A stretch of 64,000 nt of DNA, taken from G036327475 sp036327475 (lineage in GTDB: Bacteria; Pseudomonadota; Gammaproteobacteria; Enterobacterales; Enterobacteriaceae). The notes below the pieces were generated by a model, which ran no database searches, was not told the origin of the DNA, and saw nothing but the letters and a program-made list of their open reading frames with translations. Below are positions 28,106 through 37,800 of this stretch, one piece after another. The stretch lies in NCBI RefSeq assembly GCF_036327475.1, contig NZ_CP132913.1, positions 1,116,001-1,180,000 of the forward strand. Reading direction: 5' to 3'. The position numbers and the translations under genes are program-made. How positions within the stretch are numbered: the stretch's first letter is position 1; each line of letters starts with the position of its first letter.

Positions 28106-29230
28106 TCACCTGCTATCTTTTTTTAAAACCGTAATGATCCGCCCACAGGCATGGCCATCGCCGTAGGGGTTATGTGCCAGGCTCATCCGTTGATACGCCT
28201 TGGCATCGTTGAGCAACTGCGATACAGCCTGGTGAATCGCCTGCTCGTCCGTCCCTACCAGCCGCACAGTGCCGGCAGCTACCGCCTCCGGCCGCTCGGT
28301 GGTATCGCGCATCACCAGCACCGGTTTCCCCAACGAGGGAGCTTCTTCCTGGATTCCGCCGGAATCCGTCAGAATAATCGTGGCGCGATTCATTAAATAA
28401 ACGAACGGCAAATAGTCCTGTGGATTAATGAGTTTTATATTGGCGATGCCGCTCAACATACGGTTCACCGGTTCGCTAACGTTAGGATTAAGATGCACCG
28501 GATAGACCACCTGCACATCGGGGTGATCAAACGCAATATGCGCCAGAGCGGCGCAAATGCGCTTGAAACCGTCGCCAAAACTCTCGCGGCGATGACCGGT
28601 GACCAATATCATCTTCTGCATACCGTCGAGAAACGCGTAACACTCATCCAGGCTGGCACGTAGCCCGGCATTACCTATTACCTTGTCACGCACCCAAAAT
28701 AGCGCGTCAATCACTGTATTGCCGGTCACTGTGATGCGTGCCGCCGGTAGCCTTTCCGCCAGCAAATTGGCGCGGGCATTGTCGGTGGGTGCGAAATGCC
28801 AGCTGGCCAGGTGACCAGTCAATTTACGATTTGCCTCTTCCGGCCAAGGAGAAAACAGATCTCCGGTGCGCAGGCCCGCTTCCACATGACCCACGGGGAT
28901 ATGTTGATAAAACGCCGCCAGACTGGCGGCCAAGGTGGTGGTGGTATCGCCATGCACGAGCACAACATCTGGACGGAAGTCGTCTAGGACGGGCTGTATG
29001 CCGGTCAATATGCGGCTGGTTATCTCGCCAAGGCCCTGCTCTGGGCGCATGATATCCAAATCGTAATCGGGCACGATCGAAAACAGGCGCAACACCTGAT
29101 CCAGCATCTCGCGATGTTGGGCCGTTACGCAGACGCGGGGCTCAAAGGCCGGATCAGCGGCCAGGGCCAGAATCAGAGGCGCCATTTTGATGGCTTCCGG
29201 CCGTGTACCAAAGACGACTAACACTTTCAC
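28106..29230 (-). CDS. wecB: UDP-GlcNAc 2-epimerase WecB
   Basis: Epimerises UDP-GlcNAc to UDP-ManNAc, feeding WecC. 374 residues from a GTG start at 29230 (VKVLVVFGTRPEAIKMAPLI), preceded by an AAAGGGA ribosome-binding site; an ATG 24 bases upstream is in frame but not conserved and has no better site. Signature residues: HGDTTTTLAASLAA, HVEAGLRTGDLFSPWPEE, TGNTVIDAL, VTGHRRESFG and LTDSGGIQEEAPSLG. About 107 bases follow wzzE. Intact. Confidence 0.93.
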   Translation of the reverse strand: MKVLVVFGTRPEAIKMAPLILALAADPAFEPRVCVTAQHREMLDQVLRLFSIVPDYDLDIMRPEQGLGEITSRILTGIQPVLDDFRPDVVLVHGDTTTTLAASLAAFYQHIPVGHVEAGLRTGDLFSPWPEEANRKLTGHLASWHFAPTDNARANLLAERLPAARITVTGNTVIDALFWVRDKVIGNAGLRASLDECYAFLDGMQKMILVTGHRRESFGDGFKRICAALAHIAFDHPDVQVVYPVHLNPNVSEPVNRMLSGIANIKLINPQDYLPFVYLMNRATIILTDSGGIQEEAPSLGKPVLVMRDTTERPEAVAAGTVRLVGTDEQAIHQAVSQLLNDAKAYQRMSLAHNPYGDGHACGRIITVLKKDSR

Positions 29231-29337
29231 AACAGTTCCCTTTATTCTGAGCAAAAGCCGGCAACGGCTTGGAATACATTAGGCCGCACGGCTAACGACA
29301 GCGGACCATTCCGACAGTTTAATACCTGTCGGTGTCA

Positions 29338-30390
29338 TCAACGACGACGCGCCAGCGCGCCGCCAGCGCCCAGCAGCATACCTACGGCTCCCCATAGCAC
29401 AAGCAGAAACAGGCGGCGTGGCTTATCGCGTTTTACTGGTTCTTCAGGGGTCCTCAAATAACGATAGGTCTTAAAACTCTTGTTTAAGACCGGCCCTACA
29501 TTGAGAGTAGTCAACATCGCGCGATTTTGGTCGTAATCTGTATCATAGGCCGGTCCGGTCGCTTGCAGAGCATCCAAACGTGCCTGCAGGAGCGGGTGTC
29601 CCAGCAGAAATATTTCAGATTGCTGCACATTTTCGGCGGCGATGTCGGTTCTGCTTCGGTCGATACCCTGTGCGAGCGCCAGTTTCAACGCCTGATTAAG
29701 CTGTTGCTGCTCGCGCTGATATACTGCCGCGGCCACCGCCTCCTGTCGCTTCACCTGCGCTTTGAGCAAAACGGTGCGCGCGGTCCAGGCGGCCATAACA
29801 TCCTCATTAAGATGCTTTTCCGCGCGCTGGTTGGCGAAATCCACATAGCGACGCAGCAACTGATTAGCGTCCGGCGCGGTTTCCGCCACCAGCCGCACGC
29901 TGTCTGGCAGTTTTTTCACCTCGTTGCGCGGTAGGAACTGAATGGCGTTGATCAACTCATCCAGCAGCACCGCGTCGGCGTGGGGGTCGCCCTTTTTGCG
30001 CGTTTGATAATAGGGGCTGACGAGCCAGAAATCCCGGCGGGTGTCGTAGGATGAGAGTTGGCGTAAGAATTCCTGATACGCTTCATCGGCAATCGAGGGA
30101 GTGTCAGAGGTCGGTAACGCGGTATTTTTCATATCCAAATTGCGTAAAAATTGCTGCTGAGAGAAGTAGCCGCCCAGCACATTCACTGTCGGTTTGTCGG
30201 TAATAGCGATGGCGGTCCACTCCTGGCGCACCACGAAAGAGTATATAAGCGCGCCCAGTGTAAACGCGAGTGCATAGACAATGACGGTAGCCTTGCCGCG
30301 CCACAGGACGCATAGCAAACCGCGCAAGTCTAGTTCATTGTCGATAACCTGTCCCCGGACGGCGAAGGAGGGTGAGCTAGCAGGTGTCAT
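29338..30390 (-). CDS. wzzE: ECA chain-length regulator WzzE
   Basis: Wzz-family polysaccharide co-polymerase that sets ECA chain length with WzyE. About 350 residues (E. coli 348): short cytoplasmic N-terminus, membrane segment near residues 35-55, a long periplasmic helical domain (QVIDNELDLRGLLCVLWRG, TDKPTVNVLGGYFSQQQFLR, YRYLRTPEEPVKRDKPRR) and a C-terminal membrane segment LFLLVLWGAVGMLLGAG. I take ATG 30390 with GGGG upstream; another in-frame ATG at 30408 overlaps wecA. Intact. Confidence 0.9.
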   Translation of the reverse strand: MTPASSPSFAVRGQVIDNELDLRGLLCVLWRGKATVIVYALAFTLGALIYSFVVRQEWTAIAITDKPTVNVLGGYFSQQQFLRNLDMKNTALPTSDTPSIADEAYQEFLRQLSSYDTRRDFWLVSPYYQTRKKGDPHADAVLLDELINAIQFLPRNEVKKLPDSVRLVAETAPDANQLLRRYVDFANQRAEKHLNEDVMAAWTARTVLLKAQVKRQEAVAAAVYQREQQQLNQALKLALAQGIDRSRTDIAAENVQQSEIFLLGHPLLQARLDALQATGPAYDTDYDQNRAMLTTLNVGPVLNKSFKTYRYLRTPEEPVKRDKPRRLFLLVLWGAVGMLLGAGGALARRR

Positions 30391-30401
30391 TTTCGCCCCG
30401 A

Positions 30402-31505
30402 TCAACATTTCCGTTTAAGATGGTGTTTTTTATAGTGACTAAGCCGTCGCTCGGTTCGCTTGATGAAGCGGACGACCCGCCAGGCGCATTTCAGTACGTA
30501 GCCATACAGTAAAAACACCCCGATCCACAGCAACAACATGATCGACTCCGGCCAGCGCAGCCAGCGTTCCCCCACTACGCCGAAGAACGCCAGTAGTGCG
30601 GCAGTGAGTGTAATGACGATCAGAGACTGGCGCGAACTGAAACCCGCGCGCATGATCAGGTGGTGAATATGCTGCCGGTCTGGCGCAAACGGGCTTATGC
30701 CCTTGCGCATTCGGCGATACATGATGGCTATCATATCCATCAGCGGCACGGCGATGATCCATAGGGCGGTCACAGGATTCATCGGGTGCCCCCAGTCTTG
30801 AGTGCTTTGCAGTAGCAGCCAGATAACCGTGAAGCCGATCATGGTGCTGCCAGCATCGCCCATAAATACTTTATGGCGTCTGCCGAACACCCCAAGGTTT
30901 AATAAAATATAGGGCAAAATGGTGACGATCATGGCGAAACACCACAGTGCCAGGCCTGGATTATTATCAATCGCGAGCAGGATACCCATGGCGCCAAGAG
31001 ACACGCAGGAGAGGCTGCCTAACAGGCCGTCGATACCGTCTACCATATTGAACGCGTTAATCGCCGCCCAGACGGCGAATAGCGTCACCAAATAGCCAAA
31101 TGGCCCCAGCACCATCTCCAATGACCCGAAAATGTAGCCCAGGCTATTAATATGGCGGCCGCTGAAGACCATCATCACCACCGCGACCAGCGCTTGGATA
31201 ATGGCGCGCGCCACCACGCTGATATCGAACCGATCGTCAAACGCGCCAGTCACGACCAGGACGCCTGCGCACATCAGGTACAGCGACATGTGGGGAATAT
31301 AATAATCCGTATAGAAAAAAGTGAAGCAAATGCCGGCATAAATGGAAATACCGCCCACCAAAGGGATCTGCCCATGGTGGCGTTTGCGGTAATTGGGTTT
31401 GTCGACCAAGCCTATTTTTTTGGCAACCTTGCGCGCTAAAAACAAAAAGAGCAAAGAAAACAAAAAAATGACAACAAAATCAGTACTCATATTGAGTATG
31501 TTCAC
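30402..31505 (-). CDS. wecA: UDP-GlcNAc:undecaprenyl-phosphate GlcNAc-1-P transferase WecA
   Basis: Integral membrane enzyme starting ECA (and, where present, O-antigen) assembly by transferring GlcNAc-1-P to undecaprenyl phosphate. 367 residues, the E. coli length, with 11 predicted membrane segments. Key blocks: KKIGLVDKPNYRKRHHGQIP, GAFDDRFDISV with the Mg-binding Asp pair, NAFNMVDGIDGLLG, KVFMGDAGSTMIGF and DRQHIHHLIMRAGF. First gene of the 12-gene wec operon, transcribed leftward, about 280 bases downstream of rho in the same direction. Intact. Confidence 0.96.
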   Translation of the reverse strand: MNILNMSTDFVVIFLFSLLFLFLARKVAKKIGLVDKPNYRKRHHGQIPLVGGISIYAGICFTFFYTDYYIPHMSLYLMCAGVLVVTGAFDDRFDISVVARAIIQALVAVVMMVFSGRHINSLGYIFGSLEMVLGPFGYLVTLFAVWAAINAFNMVDGIDGLLGSLSCVSLGAMGILLAIDNNPGLALWCFAMIVTILPYILLNLGVFGRRHKVFMGDAGSTMIGFTVIWLLLQSTQDWGHPMNPVTALWIIAVPLMDMIAIMYRRMRKGISPFAPDRQHIHHLIMRAGFSSRQSLIVITLTAALLAFFGVVGERWLRWPESIMLLLWIGVFLLYGYVLKCAWRVVRFIKRTERRLSHYKKHHLKRKC

Positions 31506-31783
31506 AATAGAAAGCTCTCTGCAGCCATCAGGTCGTTCAATGCGTCACCATGGCTTACATCTCAACCCCGATGTCTTGCTCGTCACTGAGTTTTGTGACA
31601 ACGAAATAGGGTTTCTGTTATCTCTTTATGTTCCACCTGAATCTCCCTCAGGCGTGCAGATAGGTTCAAAATCGCCCGGACAGGCACAGACGTGTGTAAC
31701 CGGACATAGTAAAGATGTGACTATCCTAGCATTAGAAAAGAAAAACGCCACGTTCTCACGCGGCGCGACCCGAGTTTTATGAC
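31506..31783. other. rho-wecA intergenic region
   Basis: 278 bases holding the rho terminator at its rho-proximal end and presumably the wec operon promoter and leader. The 129-codon plus-strand frame across it is not supported: no homology, and it is antisense to the start of wecA. Confidence 0.6.
31733..31765 (-). terminator. Rho-independent terminator after rho
   Basis: On the minus strand CGCCGCG-TGAGAA-CGTGGCG forms a 7-bp stem with one G-T pair, followed by TTTTTCTTTTC, about 20 bases past the rho stop codon. It would separate rho from wec transcription. Confidence 0.75.
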
Positions 31784-33043
31784 TTACGAACGTTTCATCA
31801 TATCGAAGAACTTATCATTGGTTTTGCTCATCGCTAACTTGTTCATCAGGAATTCCATCGCATCAATTTCACCCATTGGGTGGATGATTTTGCGCAGGAT
31901 CCACATTTTCTGTAGCTCTTCTTGAGTGGTAAGTAATTCTTCCTTACGGGTCCCTGAGCGGTTGTAATCGATCGCAGGGAAAACACGTTTCTCGGCGATT
32001 TTACGCGACAGGTGTAGCTCCATGTTGCCTGTGCCCTTGAACTCTTCGTAAATCACTTCGTCCATCTTTGAGCCGGTATCGATAAGCGCGGTGGCGATGA
32101 TGGTCAGGCTACCACCCTCTTCCATATTACGTGCGGCGCCGAAGAAACGTTTCGGGCGATGCAGGGCGTTGGCGTCTACACCGCCGGTCAATACCTTACC
32201 GGAAGCGGGTACGACGGTGTTGTAGGCACGCGCCAGGCGGGTAATGGAGTCCAGCAGGATAATAACATCTTTCTTATGTTCAACCAGACGCTTGGCTTTT
32301 TCTATCACCATTTCGGCGACCTGCACGTGGCGAGACGCCGGCTCGTCGAAGGTCGAAGCGATGACTTCGCCTTTCACCAGGCGCTGCATCTCAGTTACTT
32401 CTTCCGGACGTTCGTCAATCAGCAACACCATCAGCACGCAGTCAGGGTGGTTATAGGCAATGCTTTGGGCGATATTTTGTAGCAGCATGGTTTTACCGGC
32501 TTTCGGCGGCGCCACGATCAGACCACGCTGGCCGCGGCCAATAGGAGAGGCAAGATCTAGAACGCGCGCGGTTAAATCTTCGGTAGAGCCGTTACCGCGC
32601 TCCATGTGCAAACGCGAATTGGCATGCAGCGGCGTCAAGTTTTCAAACAGGATCTTGTTGCGGACGTTTTCCGGCTGGTCGCAATTGACTTCGTTGACCT
32701 TCAGCAGCGCAAAGTAGCGCTCGCCCTCTTTCGGCGGACGGATCTTGCCAGAAATGGTGTCGCCGGTGCGCAAGTTGAAGCGGCGGATCTGACTGGGGGA
32801 AACGTAAATATCATCGGGGCCGGCAAGGTAGGAGCTGTCGCTGGAGCGGAGAAAACCGAATCCGTCCTGCAAAATTTCCAGTACACCATCGCCGAAGATA
32901 TCCTCGCCGCTCTTGGCATGCTGCTTGAGGATGGCGAAGATGATGTCTTGTTTACGCATGCGGGCCAAATTTTCCAGCCCTATATTCTCGCCGAGGGTCA
33001 CTAGCTCTGAAACCGGCATATTTTTTAATTCGGTAAGGTTCAT
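31784..33043 (-). CDS. rho: Transcription termination factor Rho
   Basis: Hexameric RNA helicase that terminates transcription. 419 residues, E. coli length. N-terminal helical domain MNLTELKNMPVSELVTLGE; primary RNA-binding domain with GFGFLRSSDSSYLAGPDDIY; Walker A in VAPPKAGKTMLLQNIA near residue 180; Walker B VLMVLLIDERPEEVTEM; Q-loop and R-loop segments (ARAYNTVVPASGKVLTGGVD and KGTGNMELHLSR). No defect seen. The 5' flank of about 390 bases probably contains the autoregulated leader. Confidence 0.97.
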   Translation of the reverse strand: MNLTELKNMPVSELVTLGENIGLENLARMRKQDIIFAILKQHAKSGEDIFGDGVLEILQDGFGFLRSSDSSYLAGPDDIYVSPSQIRRFNLRTGDTISGKIRPPKEGERYFALLKVNEVNCDQPENVRNKILFENLTPLHANSRLHMERGNGSTEDLTARVLDLASPIGRGQRGLIVAPPKAGKTMLLQNIAQSIAYNHPDCVLMVLLIDERPEEVTEMQRLVKGEVIASTFDEPASRHVQVAEMVIEKAKRLVEHKKDVIILLDSITRLARAYNTVVPASGKVLTGGVDANALHRPKRFFGAARNMEEGGSLTIIATALIDTGSKMDEVIYEEFKGTGNMELHLSRKIAEKRVFPAIDYNRSGTRKEELLTTQEELQKMWILRKIIHPMGEIDAMEFLMNKLAMSKTNDKFFDMMKRS

Positions 33044-33436
33044 AATGGTGGGTTCTTAAACTCGGGGTATATTTGAAACTGATTTTGTGGATGGCATGGC
33101 AGCGTAAACCGTGCCTGTCTATGGCATTTCATCCCTGGTGGAATCCCGTTTAGGCTGATGAACAGAGGCTCATTGCAATATTAATAACAAGAAGACTGAG
33201 ATTAAAAGTGCCTAACAACGGATTAATTTAAATCCCGCTTGCCTGACGCCCTCGTAGGTCACATTTGTTACTTTCTTACAACAGGGTGCGGGCAAAGAAT
33301 AAAGCTTAGATTCAAACTACAGGTAAGATCACAACGCAGCAAGCGTAAATTTAACATGGTTCTTGATGGGCGTCTAGCGGTCAATATGAGAAATGCTTAC
33401 GAACGCTAGTACCAAGAGGAAGATGCGCAATACTGC
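33044..33436. other. rho leader region, no gene
   Basis: Non-coding stretch between rho and the trxA remnant. E. coli has the rho leader peptide rhoL and a Rho-dependent attenuator here. I do not find a credible RhoL peptide; any autoregulation would rest on the RNA itself. Confidence 0.5.
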
Positions 33437-33732
33437 TTACAGATTCGCGTTAATGAACTCTTTCAACTGTCTTTTCAATAAGGCGCCAACTTTGCCTTTT
33501 CAGCATCACTGAACAGGAACAGGGTAGAAATACTGCGGATACCATATTAGGTGCAGTGGCCGGATTCTCATTGATCTTCAGCGATGGTCAGCCGTCGAAT
33601 TCATCAGCGACTTCTGCCAGAATAGGCGCAACCATTTTACAATGACCAAACCATTCGGTCCAGAAATCGACTAAATAGCCCCTTGGCCTGTAATTCATCC
33701 CTTTGAAGCTTCACTCAAATAATTTTGCTCAT
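33437..33732 (-). pseudogene. trxA: Thioredoxin 1, pseudogene
   Basis: Starts MSKII at 33732, ends with KRQLKEFINANL before TAA at 33437. Between them DFWTEWFGHCKMVAP is the active-site region, but the redox motif W-C-G-P-C reads W-F-G-H-C, so the first catalytic cysteine and the proline are gone. Stops and frameshifts flank it (NPATAP and KVGALLKRQLKEF lie in different frames), and about 30 bases are missing relative to 327. Non-functional. Confidence 0.88.
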
Positions 33733-33821
33733 GTTTTACTCCACAGAATTATCGTTACTTACCATTGCAGCAATAACCAACAACAGGTTGACTTCATTGC
33801 ACTGTATACACTTTCCACACT

Positions 33822-34713
33822 ATGTGCAAAACACACTTAAAAGAAGTTTTCCGACTTCGCCCTGCACCCGTTAATCGTTGAAGCGATCTATTCTAAAGGC
33901 TTTAATATATGATAAACAGCTGAAAGTGCTGGAAGCCGGGGTCGACACCCTGCTGGGAACCCCACCGGTAGGCTGATTGACTACACTAAACAGAATTACA
34001 TCAATATGGGCGCCATTCAGGTGGTGGCACTGGATGTGAGGCCGAACGGATATTCGACTCGGCTTTGCCAAAGATATCCGCTGGCTGTTTCGCCGGGATG
34101 TCGCCACCGCTGAACGGCTGAACATGCTGTTTTCCGTCACGCAACCTAATCAGGTGCGCGAGCCGGCGTTCGAGCACATGAATAACGCCAAGCATGTTGA
34201 AGTGAAGCCGCTGCAGAAAACGGGCACCGCATACAAGAGGAGTTTTTATCCTCCAAATGAAGAAAATGCGCCCGCCATTTTGCCAATAACAAGCACTGCT
34301 GTGAGGATATCTAGGGCGTCTGTGGCTGCTGAGCGTCCGCATCTGGCGCTGACCGGCGATATCTCGCAGAAGCGGCGCCTTCGTACCGAGGGTGCTTGGG
34401 TATTCCGGTGGCGACAGACATGGGTCACGAACTGCATATTCCCTCCGTGTTCCATGTTTTTGATTATGATCTGCCGGACGGCTGCGACGATCACGTCCGC
34501 TGTATCGGTCGTACCGGCGAGAGCGGTCGTTCCGTCAGTCTGGCGCGTGAAGAATATGCATTGAATCTTACCGCGATAGAAAGTTATATTGGCCATCAGA
34601 TCCCCGTTAGTAAACACAATAGCGACGCGCTGCTGACCGATCTGCCCGCGCCAAAACGGTTGACCCGCCCGTACGGCAGTGGTCCCCCGCCGCAGCGCCG
34701 CGCCGTACCATAA
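33822..34713 (+). pseudogene. rhlB: ATP-dependent RNA helicase RhlB, pseudogene
   Basis: RhlB is the DEAD-box helicase of the RNA degradosome. Start at 33822 gives CKTHLK. Then come, in several frames, YDKQLKVLEAGVDTLLGT, DIRWLFRRDVATAERLNMLF, QVREPAFEHMNNAKHVEV, LHIPSVFHVFDYDLPD, EEYALNLTAIESYIGHQIPV and the tail LTDLPAPKRLTRPYGSGPPP. The region of Walker A and the DEAD motif is deleted: about 370 bases are missing against the 1266 of E. coli. Divergent from trxA, as in E. coli. Confidence 0.9.
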
Positions 34714-34738
34714 CCGTAAACGTCCGGGCTAAACGCAA

Positions 34739-36238
34739 ATGATAAGCGCCTCCTCACTTTATACCGCCATTGACTTAGGCTCCAACAGCTTTCATATGTT
34801 GGTGGTGCGTGAGGTGACCGGCACCGTCCAGACGCTAGCACGCATCAAGCGTAAAGTACGTCTGGCTGCCGGGCTCAACGGCGATAACCGGCTTTCCAGC
34901 GACGCGATGCAGCGCGGCTGGCAGTGCCTTCGCCTGTTTGCCGAATATTTGCAGGATATCCCCCCTGCCCATGTCCGAGTGGTAGCTACCGCCACCCTGC
35001 GCATAGCCATTAACGCGGCGGAATTTCTTGGCCCGGCCAGTGATATTCTGGGCTGTCCGGTACAGGTCATTTCTGGCGAAGAAGAAGCCCGGCTCATCTA
35101 TCAGGGCGTCGCCCACACGACAGGCGGCTCCGATGAACGTTTGGTGGTGGATATCGGCGGCGGTAGCACCGAGCTAGTGGTGGGACGCGGCTCGCAAGCG
35201 CTGGAACTGTTCAGTCTGGAAATGGGTTGCGTCACCTGGCTTGAGCGCTATTTTAACGATCGCAGCTTGACATGGGAAAACTTCGATCGGGCGGAGCAAG
35301 CGGCGCGAGAAAAAATCCGCCCTGTCGCTTTCCGACTATTAGCCCTGGGCTGGCAAGTGTGCGTCGGCGCCTCCGGCACGGTGCAGGCGCTGCAAGAAAT
35401 TATGGTTGCCCAGAGGATGGATGAACATATTACGCTCAGCAAACTGCTGCAGCTTAAACAGCGCTCCATTCACTGCGGCAAGCTCGAAGAGCTGGAAATC
35501 GAAGGTCTTGCGCTGGATCGAGCGCTGGTGTTCCCGAGCGGGCTGGCAATTTTGCTGGCGGTATTTGCCGAGCTCGGCATCAAGACCATGACCCTGGCGG
35601 GCGGCGCGCTGCGCGAGGGGATGATGTACGGCATGATGGCGTTACCGGCCGGAGGCGATGTCCGCCAGCGTACCCTGGAAAATTTGCAGCGCCGCTATCA
35701 GCTTGACACTGAGCAGGCGCAGCGGGTCGCCCGGCTAGCGGAGGAATTCGCCCGTCAGGTGGCCGAGACTTGGCAATTGGACGAGCGATGTTTCACGCTT
35801 TTGCGCTGCGCCAGCATGATCCACGAAATCGGCCTAAGCATTGATATCAAACGCGCTCCGCGCCATGCCGCCTATCTCGTCCGTCATACCGACCTTCCCG
35901 GCTTTACTCCCGCCCAGCAAAAGCTTATCGCCACGCTGCTGCAAAACCAGAGCAACCACATCGATCTTACCCAGTTGCATGAGCAAAATAGCCTGCCGCC
36001 GCACATCGCTCAACGCTTATGCCGGTTGATGCGGCTGGCGATCATCTTTGCCAGCCGCCGACGCGACGACGCGTTGCCCGCGGTGGAGCTGCGCGCCATG
36101 GACGAGACGTTGCACGTGCTGTTACCCCACGACTGGTTGAACCAGCATCCGCTACGGGCGGAATACCTGGAGCAAGAAAGTCAGTGGCAGAGTTATGTCC
36201 ACTGGCCGTTATTGTTAGAGGAAACACCGCAAAGCTGA
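34739..36238 (+). CDS. gppA: Guanosine pentaphosphatase/exopolyphosphatase GppA
   Basis: Hydrolyses pppGpp to ppGpp and degrades polyphosphate. 499 residues (E. coli 494). Ppx/GppA fold: YTAIDLGSNSFHMLVVREV (phosphate 1), VISGEEEARLIYQGVAHT, VVDIGGGSTELVVGRG (phosphate 2), the AGGALREGMMYG region, and the C-terminal HD-like domain with IHEIGLSIDIKRAPRHAAYL. No disruption. It starts 25 bases after the rhlB remnant on the same strand, so translation may rely on transcription through a dead gene. Its end abuts the rep remnant on the other strand. Confidence 0.93.
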   Translation: MISASSLYTAIDLGSNSFHMLVVREVTGTVQTLARIKRKVRLAAGLNGDNRLSSDAMQRGWQCLRLFAEYLQDIPPAHVRVVATATLRIAINAAEFLGPASDILGCPVQVISGEEEARLIYQGVAHTTGGSDERLVVDIGGGSTELVVGRGSQALELFSLEMGCVTWLERYFNDRSLTWENFDRAEQAAREKIRPVAFRLLALGWQVCVGASGTVQALQEIMVAQRMDEHITLSKLLQLKQRSIHCGKLEELEIEGLALDRALVFPSGLAILLAVFAELGIKTMTLAGGALREGMMYGMMALPAGGDVRQRTLENLQRRYQLDTEQAQRVARLAEEFARQVAETWQLDERCFTLLRCASMIHEIGLSIDIKRAPRHAAYLVRHTDLPGFTPAQQKLIATLLQNQSNHIDLTQLHEQNSLPPHIAQRLCRLMRLAIIFASRRRDDALPAVELRAMDETLHVLLPHDWLNQHPLRAEYLEQESQWQSYVHWPLLLEETPQS

Positions 36239-36239
36239 G

Positions 36240-37455
36240 CGATCGGCTCGCCTAACGCTACATTGCGGACGCTGTACCGCACTAAGCGGGAAATGCCTTG
36301 GCCGCCCTCGTTGTGCGCTAGGGCCAGTTGAGCCCGAAGACTAGCCAGATGGTTCTGTCCACAACCCATCCGCTCCTCGGCGCTGACCGGTTTGCGCACT
36401 TGCTCCCACACAAAATCGTCCTACGGTCGTTCCAGTAAGAAACAGCTCGATTCTGGTTTGACCAATTCACCGTATTGACACCGCTTGCGACACATGGTAA
36501 AGGTTAATTCCTTTTGCGCACGGGTAATATCGACATAAGTAAGCCAGGCGGCGCTCCTTATCAATACTGTTCTCGTCGACACTGCTTTGATACGGTAACA
36601 TGCCGACCAGGAAGATATAAGCAAATTCCAACCCTTTAGAAGCGTGCAGCGTCATCAGTTGTACCTGATCCAACTGCTCCTCGCTCTCGCTGCGTTCCAT
36701 CATATCGCGCAGAGTAAAACGGGTGACCGCCTGATCAAGCATCATTGCCTCCTTTAAGCCGGCAAGCATCTCAGTCATCCAGCTAAACAGTTGGTTAACA
36801 TTTTCATCCGCATTTCCGTCGCTCTCGGATTGAGAGGGCTTTCATGCAGCCAGCTTTCATAGTCGTACAGTGAATGAGTTCACGCACCACCGCGATCGGT
36901 TCACGCTACGCCTGGCGGGCAACGCCCTCCAGTCAGCAGCTAAACTGTTGCAGAGATTCCAGGCCGCTCAGCGTTTCTCCAAGCCCAGATCGAAGCTAGC
37001 GGTGAATAAGCTATGTCGCGCTGCGTCTTGGCGTGAGAAAAACGACGTTCCGCCGGAGATGCAATAAGAAACGCGGTTTTGCATCAGCATCTTTTTAAAC
37101 AGCCGCGACTAGCGATTACCGAGAGAAGGAATAGCGTAATCGCGACAGCGGGTCTTGTTGATGAAATAGTGATTAAGTATGCGCTCGGTGGAGCGGTGGT
37201 TCTACTCCAGCCTAATCACCGCGAGCGTCGGGAAATCTCCTGTTGCAACAGCACCAGATTTTGCGGTCGCGCGCCACGCCAGGAGTAAATCGAACCAGAC
37301 AACGCTCGCGCACCGCCTCGTCGCGCTGCGGCAGTTTGGTGGGCCGCAGGATCAAATCGCCGAAATCCAGCACATTGCAAGCGACCAGATGATTCTCGTA
37401 GAAATCGTGACAGTGGGCGAGCAGTTTACCTGCTCGCAACAAGCCATGGCTCAAC
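36240..37455 (-). pseudogene. rep: ATP-dependent DNA helicase Rep, truncated pseudogene
   Basis: Superfamily 1 replication-restart helicase, now in pieces. The C-terminal half is readable: VTRFTLRDMMERSESEEQLD, QVQLMTLHASKGLEFAY (motif V), QSSVDENSIDKERRLAY (motif VI), QYGELVKPESSCFLL, VRKPVSAEERMGCGQNHLAS. A mid region shows CNVLDFGDLILRPTKLPQRD. The first ~180 codons, including Walker A, are deleted, and the break leads directly into an ilvC remnant. Multiple frameshifts and stops remain in the rest. Confidence 0.9.
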
Positions 37456-37800
37456 GATGTCCTTTAACAGCGCCAGTAGGCCGATTCAGTAATGATACTG
37501 GAACGCGGGTCACGCCGGCTTTGCCATGGCGATCATCAGCACGCCGTGATCAAAATAGGTCTGCTTGCTGATTTGCCGTCGTACCGCGGCCCATTTTCAA
37601 ACGGCATACAGCCGGTTTCTTCGCGTCAGAAGAGCAGTTTAATATCATCGTTGGCCCAATCGGCCATTACGCCACTGGAGAAGGCGACGATAATGATATT
37701 GTCCATATGTTTTTCAAACAGCGACTACTTCAGTTGCTCGAGCACACAAAGCGCGTAACTTCGCGCTGTTGGACAAGCGGTTCTCAGAACGTAAAAGAAA
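37456..37800 (-). pseudogene. ilvC: Ketol-acid reductoisomerase IlvC, internal fragment
   Basis: On the minus strand RLSNSAKLRAL, REQLK, FEKHMDNII, FSSGVMADWANDDIKLLF, REETGCMPFENGPRYDGK, GVLMIAMAK and ITESAYW follow the order of the second half of IlvC (about residues 250-370 of 491). N- and C-terminal parts are gone; frameshifts separate the pieces. The fragment runs straight into the rep remnant, so ppiC, the start of rep and the end of ilvC were lost in one or more deletions. Branched-chain amino acid synthesis via this gene is lost. Confidence 0.85.
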
